The notes: generated by a model from the sequence alone, not told the origin. A stretch of DNA of 64,000 bases from Streptomyces ortus (GCF_026341275.1 NZ_JAIFZO010000002.1:6540118-6604117), one strand, 5' to 3'; positions 26,414-37,363 are shown, counted from the stretch's first letter. Numbers and translations: made by a program.

Positions 26414-28092
26414 CGGACCCGGTGACGGACCCGGTGACCGAACCGGTGACCGAGCAGACGGGCACAGGGCTACAGACGCGCACACAGCTTTCGTACGCGC
26501 ACGGGGTGAGCGGCACCGGCCTGCTCGGGGACACGATCGGGGTCAGCCTCGACCGGGCGGTGCGCCGTTGGCCGGACCGCGAGGTGCTCGTCGACCTGCC
26601 CTCGGGGCGGCGCTGGACGTACGCCCGCTTCGCCGCGGACGTCGACCGGCTGGCGTGCGCGCTGCTCGCGAGCGGCGTCGCCAAGGGCGACCGGGTGGGC
26701 ATCTGGGCGGTCAACTGCCCCGAGTGGGTGCTCGTCCAGTACGCCACCGCGCGCATCGGCGCGGTCATGGTGAACATCAACCCGGCGTACCGCACCCACG
26801 AGGTCGAGTACGTCCTCAAGCAGGCGGGCGTCTCGCTGCTGTTCGCCTCCCTCAGCCACCGGACGAGCGACTACCGGGCGATGGTCAGCCAAGTGCGCGG
26901 CGCCTGCCCGGAGTTGCGGGAGGCCGTGTACGTCGGGGACCCGACCTGGGACGCGCTGCTGGACCGCGCCACACCGGAGCTGAGCGCACAACTTCCTTCG
27001 CTGGCACGTGAGTTGTCCTGTGACGACCCCATCAACATCCAGTACACGTCGGGCACGACCGGGTTCCCCAAGGGGGCCACCCTCTCCCACCACAACATCC
27101 TCAACAACGGCTACTTCGTGGGCGAGGCGATCGCCTGCACCGAGCGGGACCGTATCTGCGTACCGGTGCCGTTCTACCACTGCTTCGGCATGGTCATGGG
27201 CAATCTGGCAGCCACTTCGCACGGCGCCTGCATCGTGATCCCGGCGCCCTCCTTCGAGCCCGCGGCGACGCTCCGGGCGGTGCAGCAGGAGCGCTGCACC
27301 GCGCTGTACGGCGTACCGACGATGTTCATCGCGGAGCTGAACCTCCCGGACTTCGCGGAGTACGACCTCTCCTCCCTGCGGACCGGGATCATGGCGGGTT
27401 CGCCCTGCCCGGTCGAGGTGATGAAGCGGGTGGTCTCCGAGATGCACATGGCGGAGGTGTCCATCTGCTACGGCATGACCGAGACCTCGCCCGTGTCCCT
27501 CCAGACGCGCCGGGACGACGACCTGGAGCACCGCACCGGCACGGTCGGGCGCGTCCTGCCGCACATCGAGGTCAAGGTGGTCGACCCGGCGACGGGGGTG
27601 ACCCTGCCGCGCGGCTCCGCGGGCGAGCTGTGCACGCGGGGCTACAGCGTGATGCTCGGCTACTGGGACGAGCCGGAGAGGACCGCCGAGGCCGTCGACG
27701 CGGGGCGGTGGATGCACACCGGGGACCTGGCGGTGATGCTCGACGACGGATACGTGCAGATCGTCGGCCGGATCAAGGACATGATCATCCGGGGCGGCGA
27801 GAACATCTACCCGCGTGAGATCGAGGAGTTCCTGTACGGGCACCCGAAGATCGCCGACGTGCAGGTGGTCGGCGTGGCGCACGAGCGGTACGGCGAGGAG
27901 GTGCTGGCCTGCGTCATCCCGCGCGACCCCGAGGACCCGCCGACGCTCGACGAACTGCGCTCCTTCTGCGAGGACCGCCTGGCCCACTACAAGACACCCA
28001 CCCGCCTGCGCGTCATGGAGTCGTTCCCGATGACGGTATCGGGCAAGGTACGCAAGATCGAACTCCGCCAACAACCCCACCAGGACCACTGA
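26410..28092 (+). CDS. Fatty-acyl-CoA synthetase (FadD-like AMP-binding protein)
   Basis: A 560-residue long-chain-type acyl-CoA synthetase. A leader with repeated VTDPVTEP precedes the core motifs: INIQYTSGTTGFPKGA, PFYHCFGMVMG, ICYGMTETSPVS, GRWMHTGDLAVMLDDGYVQI, GRIKDMIIRGGENIYPREIE and the terminal Lys in MTVSGKVRKIE. Its ATG overlaps the previous stop by ATGA. It probably works with the first ligase on related acids under the divergent GAF-LuxR regulator. Confidence 0.9.
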   Translation: MTDPVTDPVTEPVTEQTGTGLQTRTQLSYAHGVSGTGLLGDTIGVSLDRAVRRWPDREVLVDLPSGRRWTYARFAADVDRLACALLASGVAKGDRVGIWAVNCPEWVLVQYATARIGAVMVNINPAYRTHEVEYVLKQAGVSLLFASLSHRTSDYRAMVSQVRGACPELREAVYVGDPTWDALLDRATPELSAQLPSLARELSCDDPINIQYTSGTTGFPKGATLSHHNILNNGYFVGEAIACTERDRICVPVPFYHCFGMVMGNLAATSHGACIVIPAPSFEPAATLRAVQQERCTALYGVPTMFIAELNLPDFAEYDLSSLRTGIMAGSPCPVEVMKRVVSEMHMAEVSICYGMTETSPVSLQTRRDDDLEHRTGTVGRVLPHIEVKVVDPATGVTLPRGSAGELCTRGYSVMLGYWDEPERTAEAVDAGRWMHTGDLAVMLDDGYVQIVGRIKDMIIRGGENIYPREIEEFLYGHPKIADVQVVGVAHERYGEEVLACVIPRDPEDPPTLDELRSFCEDRLAHYKTPTRLRVMESFPMTVSGKVRKIELRQQPHQDH

Positions 28093-28105
28093 CCCCAGCC
28101 CCGAT

Positions 28106-28350
28106 AGGGGCGCGGGGAACGGCGCGGGCACCCATGACGTACCCGCACGTTTCCAGGCCCGGTCGAGCCCCACTCCCCAAGGGGCGCGGGGAACGGCGCG
28201 GGCACCCAAGACGTACCCGCACGTTCCCGGTCCCGGTTCAGCCCCATCCCCTAAGGGGCGCGGGGAACGGCGCGGGCAACCAAGACATGCCTGCACGTTT
28301 CCAGGCCCGGTCGAGCTCCACTCCCCAAGGGGCGCGGGGAACGGCGCAAT
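28106..28350 (+). repeat. Tandem 74-bp repeats (3.3 copies) in the gap after the acyl-CoA synthetases
   Basis: The element AGGGGCGCGGGGAACGGCGC starts at 28106, 28180, 28254 and 28328, an exact 74-base period. The rest of each unit, with ACGT-ACCCGCACGTT and CCCGGT, differs only slightly. The core is the same family as the hairpin at 20.6 kb. The remainder of the 520-base gap to 28613 shows no gene; its end holds short GGTTCGACGGGTTCG-type repeats. Confidence 0.85.
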
Positions 28351-28613
28351 CACCCCAAGCGACGCGCATCCGCAAGGGCCCATGCCCACCGCCTATGCCC
28401 CTGACCCCTGCACCGAGCAGCGCAGCGCACTCCCACCCGCCCCCCGAACACCCCCACGCGCTCACTCACACGTGTCTCGAACAGCCGGTTTGCTGACGCG
28501 ATGAGGACTAGAACGGGTCCTTTCGGCAGTCACACGACCGAACAGGTTCGACGGGTTCGACGGGTTCGGCGGGGCTGACGAGTCCAACGGGGTTCGACGG
28601 GGGAGCGGTGGGG

Positions 28614-31600
28614 ATGCGAGTCCGATTGCACAGCGCGCACGCGCGCAGACGCATGTGGTTCGCCGTATGCGCGGTGGCACTCGCGGCGCTGGCCGCGATC
28701 CTGCGCTTCTGGTGGCAGGACTCCGCCACCGCCGGCGTCCTGCTGACGGCGCTCGGCGCCTTCATGTCGGTCGCGGCGCTGATGGCCGACGTCCTGCGCG
28801 GCGACACCACCGCGCGCCCGGACGGCGCCGGGCCGCACCGGCGCCGCGCCGTCGAGGAACTCGCCGAGGCCGTACGGGAACAGTGGGCCGCCGAGGCACG
28901 GCTGCGACGCCTCCAGGACCCGGCGCCGCTGGAGGTGGACTGGACCCTCGCGGACCGCCGCCTGGCCGACCATCCGTACAACATCCCACCCGGCGCCGCG
29001 CTGCCCCGCCCCCGCGCGGGCGGCGACGCCCGGGGCCCCGCGGACCCGGCCACCGCGGACCCGGCCACCGCGGACCCGGTGATCGCGGACCCGGCCACCG
29101 CGGGCCCCGCCCCCGCCTCCGCCCCGCCGGGCCCCCGCGTCGTGGTCCTGGGCGAGCCAGGCTCGGGCAAGAGCGTGCTGGCCATGCGGTACGTCCTCGA
29201 CCGGCTCGCGGCCCGCCGGGAGGGCGGACCGGTCCCGGTGATCCTCCCGCTCGCCTCCTGGGACCCCCTGCGCACACCGCTGCGCGACTGGCTCGCGGCC
29301 CGGCTCGCCGCCGACTACCGGCCGCTGGCCGCCCAGGCGGACGACCGGCGCACCCTGGCCCGCGTCCTGGTCGACACGGGCCTGGTGGCACCGGTCCTCG
29401 ACGGCTTCGACGAACTGCCCCGCCCCGCCCGCGCGACGGCCGTACGCCGGATCAACGCCGAACTCGACCCGGGCGCGCCCCTGCTGCTGACCAGCCGCGG
29501 CGACGCCTGGGCCGCCGCGGTGGACGAGGGCGACGTACTCACCGGCGCCGAGGTGGTGGAGCTGCGGCCCCTGGACCTCGTACGGGCCGGGACGCATCTG
29601 GAGCGTTCGGCGCGGCCGTTGCGGGCGACGGCGGACGGCGTCCCCCACACCGTGTGGACCCCGGTGCTGCGGAAACTGGCGGAACGCCCCGACCTGCCGC
29701 TCGCCAAGGCGCTCACCACACCCCTGATGGTCGCCCTGGCCCGCACGGTCTACGGCGACACCTCCCGCGACCCCGCCCCGCTGCTCGACGCACGGCGCTT
29801 CCCCACGGTGGCGGCGGTGGAGGAGCACCTCCTGGAGGCGTTCGTACCCGCGGCGTTCGCGGACGCCGGGCCGAGAGCCGCCGCCGAGGCCACCCGGCGG
29901 CTCACCGTGCTGGCCCGGGGGCTGCACCGCCGTGGCACGGGCCGGCTGGCCTGGTGGGAGCTGGAGTCGCTGGCGCCACGGACCCTCGCGCTGTACGCGC
30001 CGGGCCTGCTGGCCCTCGCCGTACTGTCCTTACTCCTGGTGCCGGTGACCCTGGCCCGCGCGGCCGACGATCTGGTCGGTCTGGAGGACGTGCTGTCCCT
30101 GGTCGCCGTGCTCGTCGGCCAGACCCTGGGGTTCGCGTTCGGGGTCCGCTACCTGCTGCCGTCCGGACGACGGGGCCGAGGGGGGCGAGGGGGACGAGGG
30201 GAGCCGCGGGGACGCGGGGAGACGGACGGCCCGGACCGGCGGTTCCGGCGACGGCAGGCGCTCATCACCACCGGGGTGAGCGCGCTGGTGTGGGCGGGCT
30301 ACGCGTACTTCGACGATCTGCGCTTCGGGTTCCGCTTCGGCGGGGTCACCGACGGCTGGATGCCGGATCTGCTCGCCGGATTCCTGTTCTCGCAGTTGTT
30401 CACACTGTTCCTCGGCATCGCGGGACTGACCCGCCGCCCGACCCCGCTCGGACTGCCCTGGAGCGGGGTCATGAGCAGGGTGGCGGCCCGGCTGGGCGGG
30501 GCCGCGCTGGCGGCGGCCGGAACGGTCACGGCGGGCGTGGCCCTGCTGGGCCGGGAAGGCAACCCGTGGACCGTGCTGCTCGGCACCACCTGCGCGGTGG
30601 CGGGCACCGCCCTCATGGCGAGCGGAACGAGCCGGGGCGGCCAGGAGGGGGCGCACACCCCGCGTGCGGGACGGATCGTCCGCCGGTTCGTGACGGGCAC
30701 GGTCCGGGGAACCGCCGCGGCGATGCTGATCGGGATCGCCTCCTGCACCGCGGGAGGGTTCGCGGCGGTGGGCGTGACCGCGCTCAAGTCCCGTACGGCG
30801 GCGGATCTGAGGGACCGGGAGATCGACGGCTGGTCCTTCTCCGAGCGGGCCGGCGTGCGCAGCGCCGCCACGGAACGGACCCTGCGGGGCGGTCTGCTGC
30901 TGCCGGGGGACGGCGCGCGTCCGGTGGCCTACGCCGGAGCGGCCCGGCCGCCGAACTGCACGATGCCCCTGCTGCCCCGGCGCCGGTGCGTGGACTTCGT
31001 GTCCCGGCGGACGGTCTTCGAGTCGCGGGACGGTGACGTTGTCGCGCGCATCACCTCGGGTGCCGGTCCCCGTACGACGGCCGTCCATCCGACGAACCTG
31101 CGGTCGGTCCTGCCGGACAAGGGCCGGGACTGGCTGACCCAGGGGCCGGCGACGGGCGTACTGGTCCGGGATCTGCCGCCGGTGCTCGTCGCGGGCCTGC
31201 TGGTCGGTGTGGTGGGCGGCTGCGTGTGCGGGGTCTACCGGGCGCTCAGCGTGCCGTCGGACCTGATGCGCGCGGCGAGCCCCGGTCTCTCTCTGCGCAC
31301 CGACCGGACCGCGTCCCTGACCCGGGGCGGGATGGTGGCCCTGCTCGTGGCCTGTGTCTGCGTGCCCGTCGTGGCGACGCCCGGCGACTGGGGCGGCCTG
31401 GTGCATCTGGGTACGCAACTGTGGTTGCCGCTGGGCACGGCGGCGCTGGCGTTGAGCGCCTGGGGACGCTTCCTCGTCGCGCGCAGCTGGCTGGCGGTGA
31501 CCGGTCAACTGCCTTGGCGGCTCATGGCGTTCCTGGACGAGGCGCACCAACGGGGTGTGCTGCGCCAGTCGGGGGCGGGCTTCGAGTTCCGCCATCTCCG

Positions 31601-31736
31601 GCTCCAGGCGCAACTGGCCGCCGGGCCGACGGCGGGGGTGGTGGCGGCCCGGTCCCCGGGATCCAGGGGAGTGCCGGACGTGCCCGACGCCCCGGACATG
31701 GACGAGGGCTTCGACGTCCACCACCGCACGCCCTAG
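28614..31736 (+). CDS. NACHT NTPase with N- and C-terminal membrane segments
   Basis: A 1040-residue protein. Two N-terminal transmembrane helices (about residues 15-55) are followed by a Pro/Ala repeat linker (PATADPATADP), then a NACHT STAND domain with P-loop GEPGSGKS at 180-187 and VLDGFDE (Walker B at 263-267). From about 460 onward there are several further membrane helices, ending in GAGFEFRHLRLQAQLA, a tail found on membrane NACHT proteins. Codon 473 is TTA (30030-30032), implying bldA-dependent translation. ATG at 28614 has GGGGGAG 9 bases upstream. NACHT proteins act in programmed death or antiphage sensing in bacteria; that role here is inferred. Confidence 0.82.
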   Translation: MRVRLHSAHARRRMWFAVCAVALAALAAILRFWWQDSATAGVLLTALGAFMSVAALMADVLRGDTTARPDGAGPHRRRAVEELAEAVREQWAAEARLRRLQDPAPLEVDWTLADRRLADHPYNIPPGAALPRPRAGGDARGPADPATADPATADPVIADPATAGPAPASAPPGPRVVVLGEPGSGKSVLAMRYVLDRLAARREGGPVPVILPLASWDPLRTPLRDWLAARLAADYRPLAAQADDRRTLARVLVDTGLVAPVLDGFDELPRPARATAVRRINAELDPGAPLLLTSRGDAWAAAVDEGDVLTGAEVVELRPLDLVRAGTHLERSARPLRATADGVPHTVWTPVLRKLAERPDLPLAKALTTPLMVALARTVYGDTSRDPAPLLDARRFPTVAAVEEHLLEAFVPAAFADAGPRAAAEATRRLTVLARGLHRRGTGRLAWWELESLAPRTLALYAPGLLALAVLSLLLVPVTLARAADDLVGLEDVLSLVAVLVGQTLGFAFGVRYLLPSGRRGRGGRGGRGEPRGRGETDGPDRRFRRRQALITTGVSALVWAGYAYFDDLRFGFRFGGVTDGWMPDLLAGFLFSQLFTLFLGIAGLTRRPTPLGLPWSGVMSRVAARLGGAALAAAGTVTAGVALLGREGNPWTVLLGTTCAVAGTALMASGTSRGGQEGAHTPRAGRIVRRFVTGTVRGTAAAMLIGIASCTAGGFAAVGVTALKSRTAADLRDREIDGWSFSERAGVRSAATERTLRGGLLLPGDGARPVAYAGAARPPNCTMPLLPRRRCVDFVSRRTVFESRDGDVVARITSGAGPRTTAVHPTNLRSVLPDKGRDWLTQGPATGVLVRDLPPVLVAGLLVGVVGGCVCGVYRALSVPSDLMRAASPGLSLRTDRTASLTRGGMVALLVACVCVPVVATPGDWGGLVHLGTQLWLPLGTAALALSAWGRFLVARSWLAVTGQLPWRLMAFLDEAHQRGVLRQSGAGFEFRHLRLQAQLAAGPTAGVVAARSPGSRGVPDVPDAPDMDEGFDVHHRTP

Positions 31737-31759
31737 GTGCGTCAGGTGTGTCACGTGCG

Positions 31760-32286
31760 TCAGGCGCGCCGGCCGGGCTGCTCCATCGGCAGGTACATGC
31801 ACACCCGGGCCGGCGGTCGAGGCCCTGCTCGGCCTCCCCGGCGCGGACTCTGCGCAGTCCCGGGGTGAGGTCGGCCTCCGGCAGGACGCGGAAGCCGAGC
31901 CGCTCGTAGTAGGGCGCGTTCCAGGGGACCTCGGAGAAGGTGGTGAGCGTGAGTCGGGTCAGGCCCTGCTCCAGCGCGCGCTCGGCGGCGTAGGCGATCA
32001 GGGTCCGGCCCACGCCCTGGTGCGCGGCGTCCGGGTGGACGGAGACCTGCTCGATGTGGAAGGCGCCGTCCAGGGGCTCACCGACCAGGTACGCGACGAG
32101 GCGGCCCGTGGTGTCCTCGGCGACCCAGGCGTGGCCCGCCTTGCGGAATCGCTCCAGGACGTCGAGCGCGGGCGGTTCGTCGTCGGCGATCTCCGGCATG
32201 CCGAAGATGCGGAACGGCTCGCCCGCGGCCCGTTCGATGTCCTGGAGCAGCGGGAGGTCGGCGGAGGTGGCCGCTCTGACGGTCAT
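31760..32286 (-). CDS. GNAT acetyltransferase with an apparent frameshift near the C-terminus
   Basis: The N-terminal 155 residues are a normal GNAT fold: MTVRAATSADLPLLQDIERA, FHIEQVSVHPDAAHQGVGRT (acetyl-CoA P-loop Q-G-V-G) and WNAPYYERLGFRVL. After LDRRP at about 31810 the reading frame runs on into unrelated Pro/Arg-rich sequence antisense to the NACHT gene, stopping only at 31522. Adding one base in the CCCGGG run at 31805-31810 restores RVCMYLPMEQPGRRA and a stop at 31760, the normal family ending. A one-base deletion, genuine or a sequencing error, is the simplest reading. The substrate is unknown. Confidence 0.75.
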
Positions 32287-32324
32287 GGGGCCAAGTATGC
32301 GACCGCTGCGCGCAGTTGGAGCGT

Positions 32325-33623
32325 TCACGCGCCGGTCGCGACGAGATCGTCGGCGAGGCTGTTCGCGGGCTGGGGGGTGCCGGTGAGGTCCAGTACGAAC
32401 AGGGGTACGCCCAGTGAGTCGGCGCGGGCGCGGGCGTCGTTCTCGTAACCGGCCAGCGAGAAGTAGACGCAGCGGGAGGACTCCGTCATCGCCGTCAGCC
32501 ACAGGCACTCCACGTCCCGCCGGGAGGCGGGGCGGACGGTCGGGTCCACCTGGGCGACGATTCCGCGGGCCGCGAGCCCGATGCCGGAGGGGGGTCGCTG
32601 GTCGGCCCGCCGGATGTCCCGGTAGCCGAGCCAGCGCAGATACAGCGCGGCGGCGGTCACCGCGTCCCGCGCGGTACGGATGGTCACCGGCTGGAAGGCG
32701 GGGCGTGGGGTGGGTTCGGCGCGGGGGAGGGGCAGCGAGACGGCAGCGGGAAGCCGCCGCCCCGCGGCCCCCTCGGAGGCCGCGCCCCGCCCGATCCCCG
32801 GCCGCCCCGAACCGTCGGCCCCAGCCGAACCGTCCGGCCTGCCGGAGGCGTCCGCCTCGTCCGGCCCGCCTCGTCCGTCCGCCCCGCGCGGCCTGTCTGA
32901 GCGGCCCGAGCTGTCTGGACCACCCGGACGGGCCGGTCCGCCCGAGCCGTCCGGCATGGGTGGACCGTCCGGCCGCGCCGCGCCGCGCGGTCCGGTGAGG
33001 TCGTCTGTGCCGGAGGCGGGTGCGTCGGGGGCGGCGCCCGGACGCGCGCCGGTTGCATCGGCCTCTGTCCCGCCATGCCCTGTCTCGCCGCGCGTGGTCT
33101 CAGCGCGTCCGTGTGTGTCGAGGCCGGACGCGTCGACGCCAGCGGCTTCGAGGTCGGCGGCCTCCGGGCCGGACACGGCGACGCCTGGCTCATCGGACCC
33201 GGACGAACCGGACTCGCGGGGACCGGAGTCGGGTGGGCCGGACCCGGGCGAACCGGACGCCGACCCGGACTCCGTTGGGCCAGACCCGAGCAGGCCGGAG
33301 TCAGGCGAGCCGGAGCCGAGCGGGCCGGACCCGAGCGGGCCGGACGCGGGGCGGGTGGTGTCGGGCCCCGTTACCGGGACTCGGAGTACCGTGCCGCACG
33401 GGCAGCCCAGTTCCGGGCGGGGCCACTGGTCCGCGCGCCCGCAGGTTGCGCAGGGGATCGTCACCCAGCCCTCGTCCCACGTGTGGTGCGTGACGGACTC
33501 GGGCACCGCCCCCGAGTCCAGCACGGGAGTGACCGGCGCGCCGCACGCGCACGGATACGTCGGCGCCGCATAGACATGCTCGCGCCGACAGGCCGGACAC
33601 GTCACCGGCACGCTCTCGGCCAT
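32325..33623 (-). CDS. Zinc-ribbon protein with repetitive linker and possible Mrr/REase-like C-terminus
   Basis: A 432-residue protein. The first 80 residues hold two zinc-ribbon-like units: C9-x2-C12 with C25-x-C27, then CATC with CPC. Residues about 85-300 are a low-complexity linker of GSGxPDSG and GPD-RSGRP repeats, predicted disordered. The last 130 residues are conserved in appearance: TARDAVTAAALYLRWLGYRD, then GIGLAARGIVAQVD and DARARADSLGVPLFVLDL. The alpha-beta order and the GIxLxxxGxVxQVD strand resemble Mrr-type restriction endonuclease folds, but the last catalytic Lys appears replaced by Asp. GGAG precedes the ATG. Function unknown. Confidence 0.65.
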   Translation of the reverse strand: MAESVPVTCPACRREHVYAAPTYPCACGAPVTPVLDSGAVPESVTHHTWDEGWVTIPCATCGRADQWPRPELGCPCGTVLRVPVTGPDTTRPASGPLGSGPLGSGSPDSGLLGSGPTESGSASGSPGSGPPDSGPRESGSSGSDEPGVAVSGPEAADLEAAGVDASGLDTHGRAETTRGETGHGGTEADATGARPGAAPDAPASGTDDLTGPRGAARPDGPPMPDGSGGPARPGGPDSSGRSDRPRGADGRGGPDEADASGRPDGSAGADGSGRPGIGRGAASEGAAGRRLPAAVSLPLPRAEPTPRPAFQPVTIRTARDAVTAAALYLRWLGYRDIRRADQRPPSGIGLAARGIVAQVDPTVRPASRRDVECLWLTAMTESSRCVYFSLAGYENDARARADSLGVPLFVLDLTGTPQPANSLADDLVATGA

Positions 33624-33788
33624 GACTCACTCCAGAACACGTGACACCGAACCGCGGAAGAGCTGAACCTCCATCGTCCTCCGGAACGCCGCCCTCCGGC
33701 AGCGAATCGATCGGACGACCCACGTTTCGCCGCGCGCGCGACCCCGCCTCGCGCCCCTTGACGCCCTCCCCCCTCCCACCTACATTGC

Positions 33789-33824
33789 TTCCAGATAGTA
33801 GAATTTAGTTTCCATAATGCGGAA
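33789..33824. promoter_or_regulatory. Tandem AllR-type operators upstream of gcl
   Basis: TTCCAGATAGTAGAA (33789-33803) and TTCCATAATGCGGAA (33810-33824) are two copies of the TTCC-N7-GGAA motif exactly 21 bp apart, 63 bases before the gcl start. The second is identical to the proximal site at the hyi promoter. They fit dual binding by the IclR-family regulator encoded at 58.5 kb. Confidence 0.75.
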
Positions 33825-33886
33825 TTTGAAGCTTCCCGCGGGGCGCGACGGGAGCCCGAATCCGACAGCCGAAGCAGGAGTACGCA

Positions 33887-35671
<1,785 letters not shown>

Positions 35672-35736
35672 CCCGCCCCTCCAGAAGGTCTGACCCGCCT
35701 CGACCACCTCGACCCCGACACCCGCACCGACAAGCC

Positions 35737-35772
35737 GAGGGCCCCGTCCTGATGACTCAGGACGGGGCCCTC
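35737..35772. terminator. Terminator of gcl
   Basis: A perfect 16-bp stem pairs GAGGGCCCCGTCCTGA (35737-35752) with 35757-35772 around the 4-base loop TGAC, 65 bases after the gcl stop. Confidence 0.85.
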
Positions 35773-36032
35773 GTGCCGTACTCGGTCCCGGCCGCCCCCG
35801 CGGTGACCCGAACCGAACCCGGCACCCCCGTGCTTTCCCCCGTACTCCACCTTGCACGGGGGCCCGCCGCCCCCGTGCCGGCGGGCCCCATGTGCTGAGG
35901 ATGTGCCCAACGCGGCGGTGAGTTGAAGCCTCAGGGGCCATGTTCAGAGGTTGATTTGAGGGTTCCGTAGCGGGCGTACGCTCACCGGCGTACGTCCACC
36001 GGCGTACGTCCATCCGCGTACGGACAGCGAAG

Positions 36033-36066
36033 AGCGCCGAGTACGGGACTCTCCGTACTCGGCGCT
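36033..36066. terminator. Second hairpin in the gcl/hyi convergent gap
   Basis: AGCGCCGAGTACGG (36033-36046) pairs perfectly with 36053-36066 around GACTCT. It lies downstream of both convergent units and can stop either. Confidence 0.7.
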
Positions 36067-36384
36067 CGCGCTCTTCGGTTCTCGGCCGGGACCGCGGCGG
36101 TGCGACGGTTCCGAAGGCTCCCTCCCCTCATGTCGAGAAGGGGGCTTCGGGACCTTCACCACCGCACTGGCGTGCACACCGCCGCGGCCCTCGCCCGGCC
36201 CGCTCGTTCCGTGGACTACCCCTCATCCGGGTCCACGGTCCTCGCGGGCGGTGCGCCCGTGACATGACCTCCCGTCAGGCCTCGGGCGCGGCTTGTGAGT
36301 CGGTGGTACCGGGCGGCGCCGCCGCTTGGGCGCGACAGGACAGGTGTCAGCGCCGGCGCCGCCCGGGTCTGTGGGGGCGGGCGG

Positions 36385-37299
36385 TCAGACCCGCGCGCCG
36401 GAGAGGCGCTCGACCGCGCGCAGCAGCGCGGAGTGGTCCAGGCCGCCGTCGCCCTGGGCGCGCAGGGACGCGACGAGTTGGGCGACCACGGCGCCGACGG
36501 GCAGCGCGGCACCGACGTTGCGGGCGGCGTCCGTGACGATGCCCATGTCCTTGTGGTGCAGGTCGATCCGGAAGCCCGGCTCGAAGTCGCGGTTCAGGAA
36601 GTTGTCCTTCTTGCGGGTCAGCACGGTCGAGCCGGCGAGGCCGCCGTTCAGCACATCCAGGGCCGCCTCCAGGTCGACGCCGGACTTCTCGAGGAAGACC
36701 ACGGCCTCGGCGCACGCCTGGATGTTCACGGCGACGATCAGCTGGTTCGCGGCCTTCACGGTCTGGCCGGAGCCGTGCGGACCGCACAGCACGATGGTCC
36801 TGCCGAGCGCTTCGAAGATCGGCTCGGCCCGGTCGAAGTCGGCCCGGTCGCCGCCGACCATGATGGACAGCACGGCCTCGACCGCGCCGGCCTCGCCGCC
36901 GGACACCGGGGCGTCCAGGACCCGGATGCCCTTGGCCTTGGCCGCCTCGGCCAGGTCCACGGAGGTCTGCGGGGTGATGGAGGACATGTCGATCAGGAGG
37001 GCGCCGGACCGGGCGTGCGCGAGGATGCCGTCGGGCCCGTACGCGATGGCCTCGACCTGCGGGGAGGCGGGCACCATCGTGATCACGACGTCGGCGTCCC
37101 GTACGGCCTCGGCTATCGAACCGGCCGCGGTGCCGCCCGCGGCGGTCAGCCGGTCCAGCTTGTCCTGCTCCAGGGTGAACCCGGTGACGTCGTAACCGGC
37201 CTTGATCAGGTTCTCCGACATGGGGGAGCCCATGATGCCGAGGCCGATCCAGGCGATCGCCGGACGGGACGCGTGGGAACTGTCGGCAGGGTTGCTCAT
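36385..37299 (-). CDS. glxR: 2-hydroxy-3-oxopropionate (tartronate semialdehyde) reductase
   Basis: A 304-residue beta-hydroxyacid dehydrogenase reducing tartronate semialdehyde to D-glycerate. The N-terminal NAD(P) loop is GLGIMGSPMSENL; the substrate loop is LDAPVSGGEAGA; the catalytic Lys lies in GQTVKAANQLIV, all standard for the family. MSNPADS at 37299 is preferred over the earlier MQRG at 37320, which lacks a ribosome binding site. It is cotranscribed behind hydroxypyruvate isomerase, 64 bases apart. In Streptomyces its expression is expected to follow AllR. Confidence 0.94.
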   Translation of the reverse strand: MSNPADSSHASRPAIAWIGLGIMGSPMSENLIKAGYDVTGFTLEQDKLDRLTAAGGTAAGSIAEAVRDADVVITMVPASPQVEAIAYGPDGILAHARSGALLIDMSSITPQTSVDLAEAAKAKGIRVLDAPVSGGEAGAVEAVLSIMVGGDRADFDRAEPIFEALGRTIVLCGPHGSGQTVKAANQLIVAVNIQACAEAVVFLEKSGVDLEAALDVLNGGLAGSTVLTRKKDNFLNRDFEPGFRIDLHHKDMGIVTDAARNVGAALPVGAVVAQLVASLRAQGDGGLDHSALLRAVERLSGARV

Positions 37300-37363
37300 G
37301 GTGAGGATGCCTCTCTGCATGCTGTGTTACGTCAATGGCCCTGCTGTGTACGGAAGTTGCCGC

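Larger units (their letters stand above)
35672..36384. other. 713-base gap between gcl and the hyi operon ends
   Basis: This convergent gap carries two strong hairpins (listed separately) and a short run of GTACGTCC-type repeats at 35985-36023. A short minus-strand frame at 35944-36177 lacks coding features. I see no supportable gene. Confidence 0.6.

Noticed and set aside
28106..28350. CRISPR array
   Set aside because: Repeats are 74 bp with no distinct unique spacers, and no cas gene is near. The 33-bp array at 62.2 kb is likewise continuous without spacers.
30030..31802. 590-codon minus-strand frame opposite the NACHT gene
   Set aside because: Composition is Arg/Gln/His/Pro-rich without motifs; the plus-strand product has clear NACHT motifs.
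584..33623. A single large defence island covering 0.6-33.6 kb
   Set aside because: Between the conflict-type module and the NACHT gene lie ordinary transport, regulatory and lipid genes with normal codon bias, and no integrase or transposase was seen.
35944..36177. 77-codon minus-strand frame in the gcl/hyi gap
   Set aside because: It crosses a strong terminator hairpin and short repeats and has no ribosome binding site or recognisable domain.
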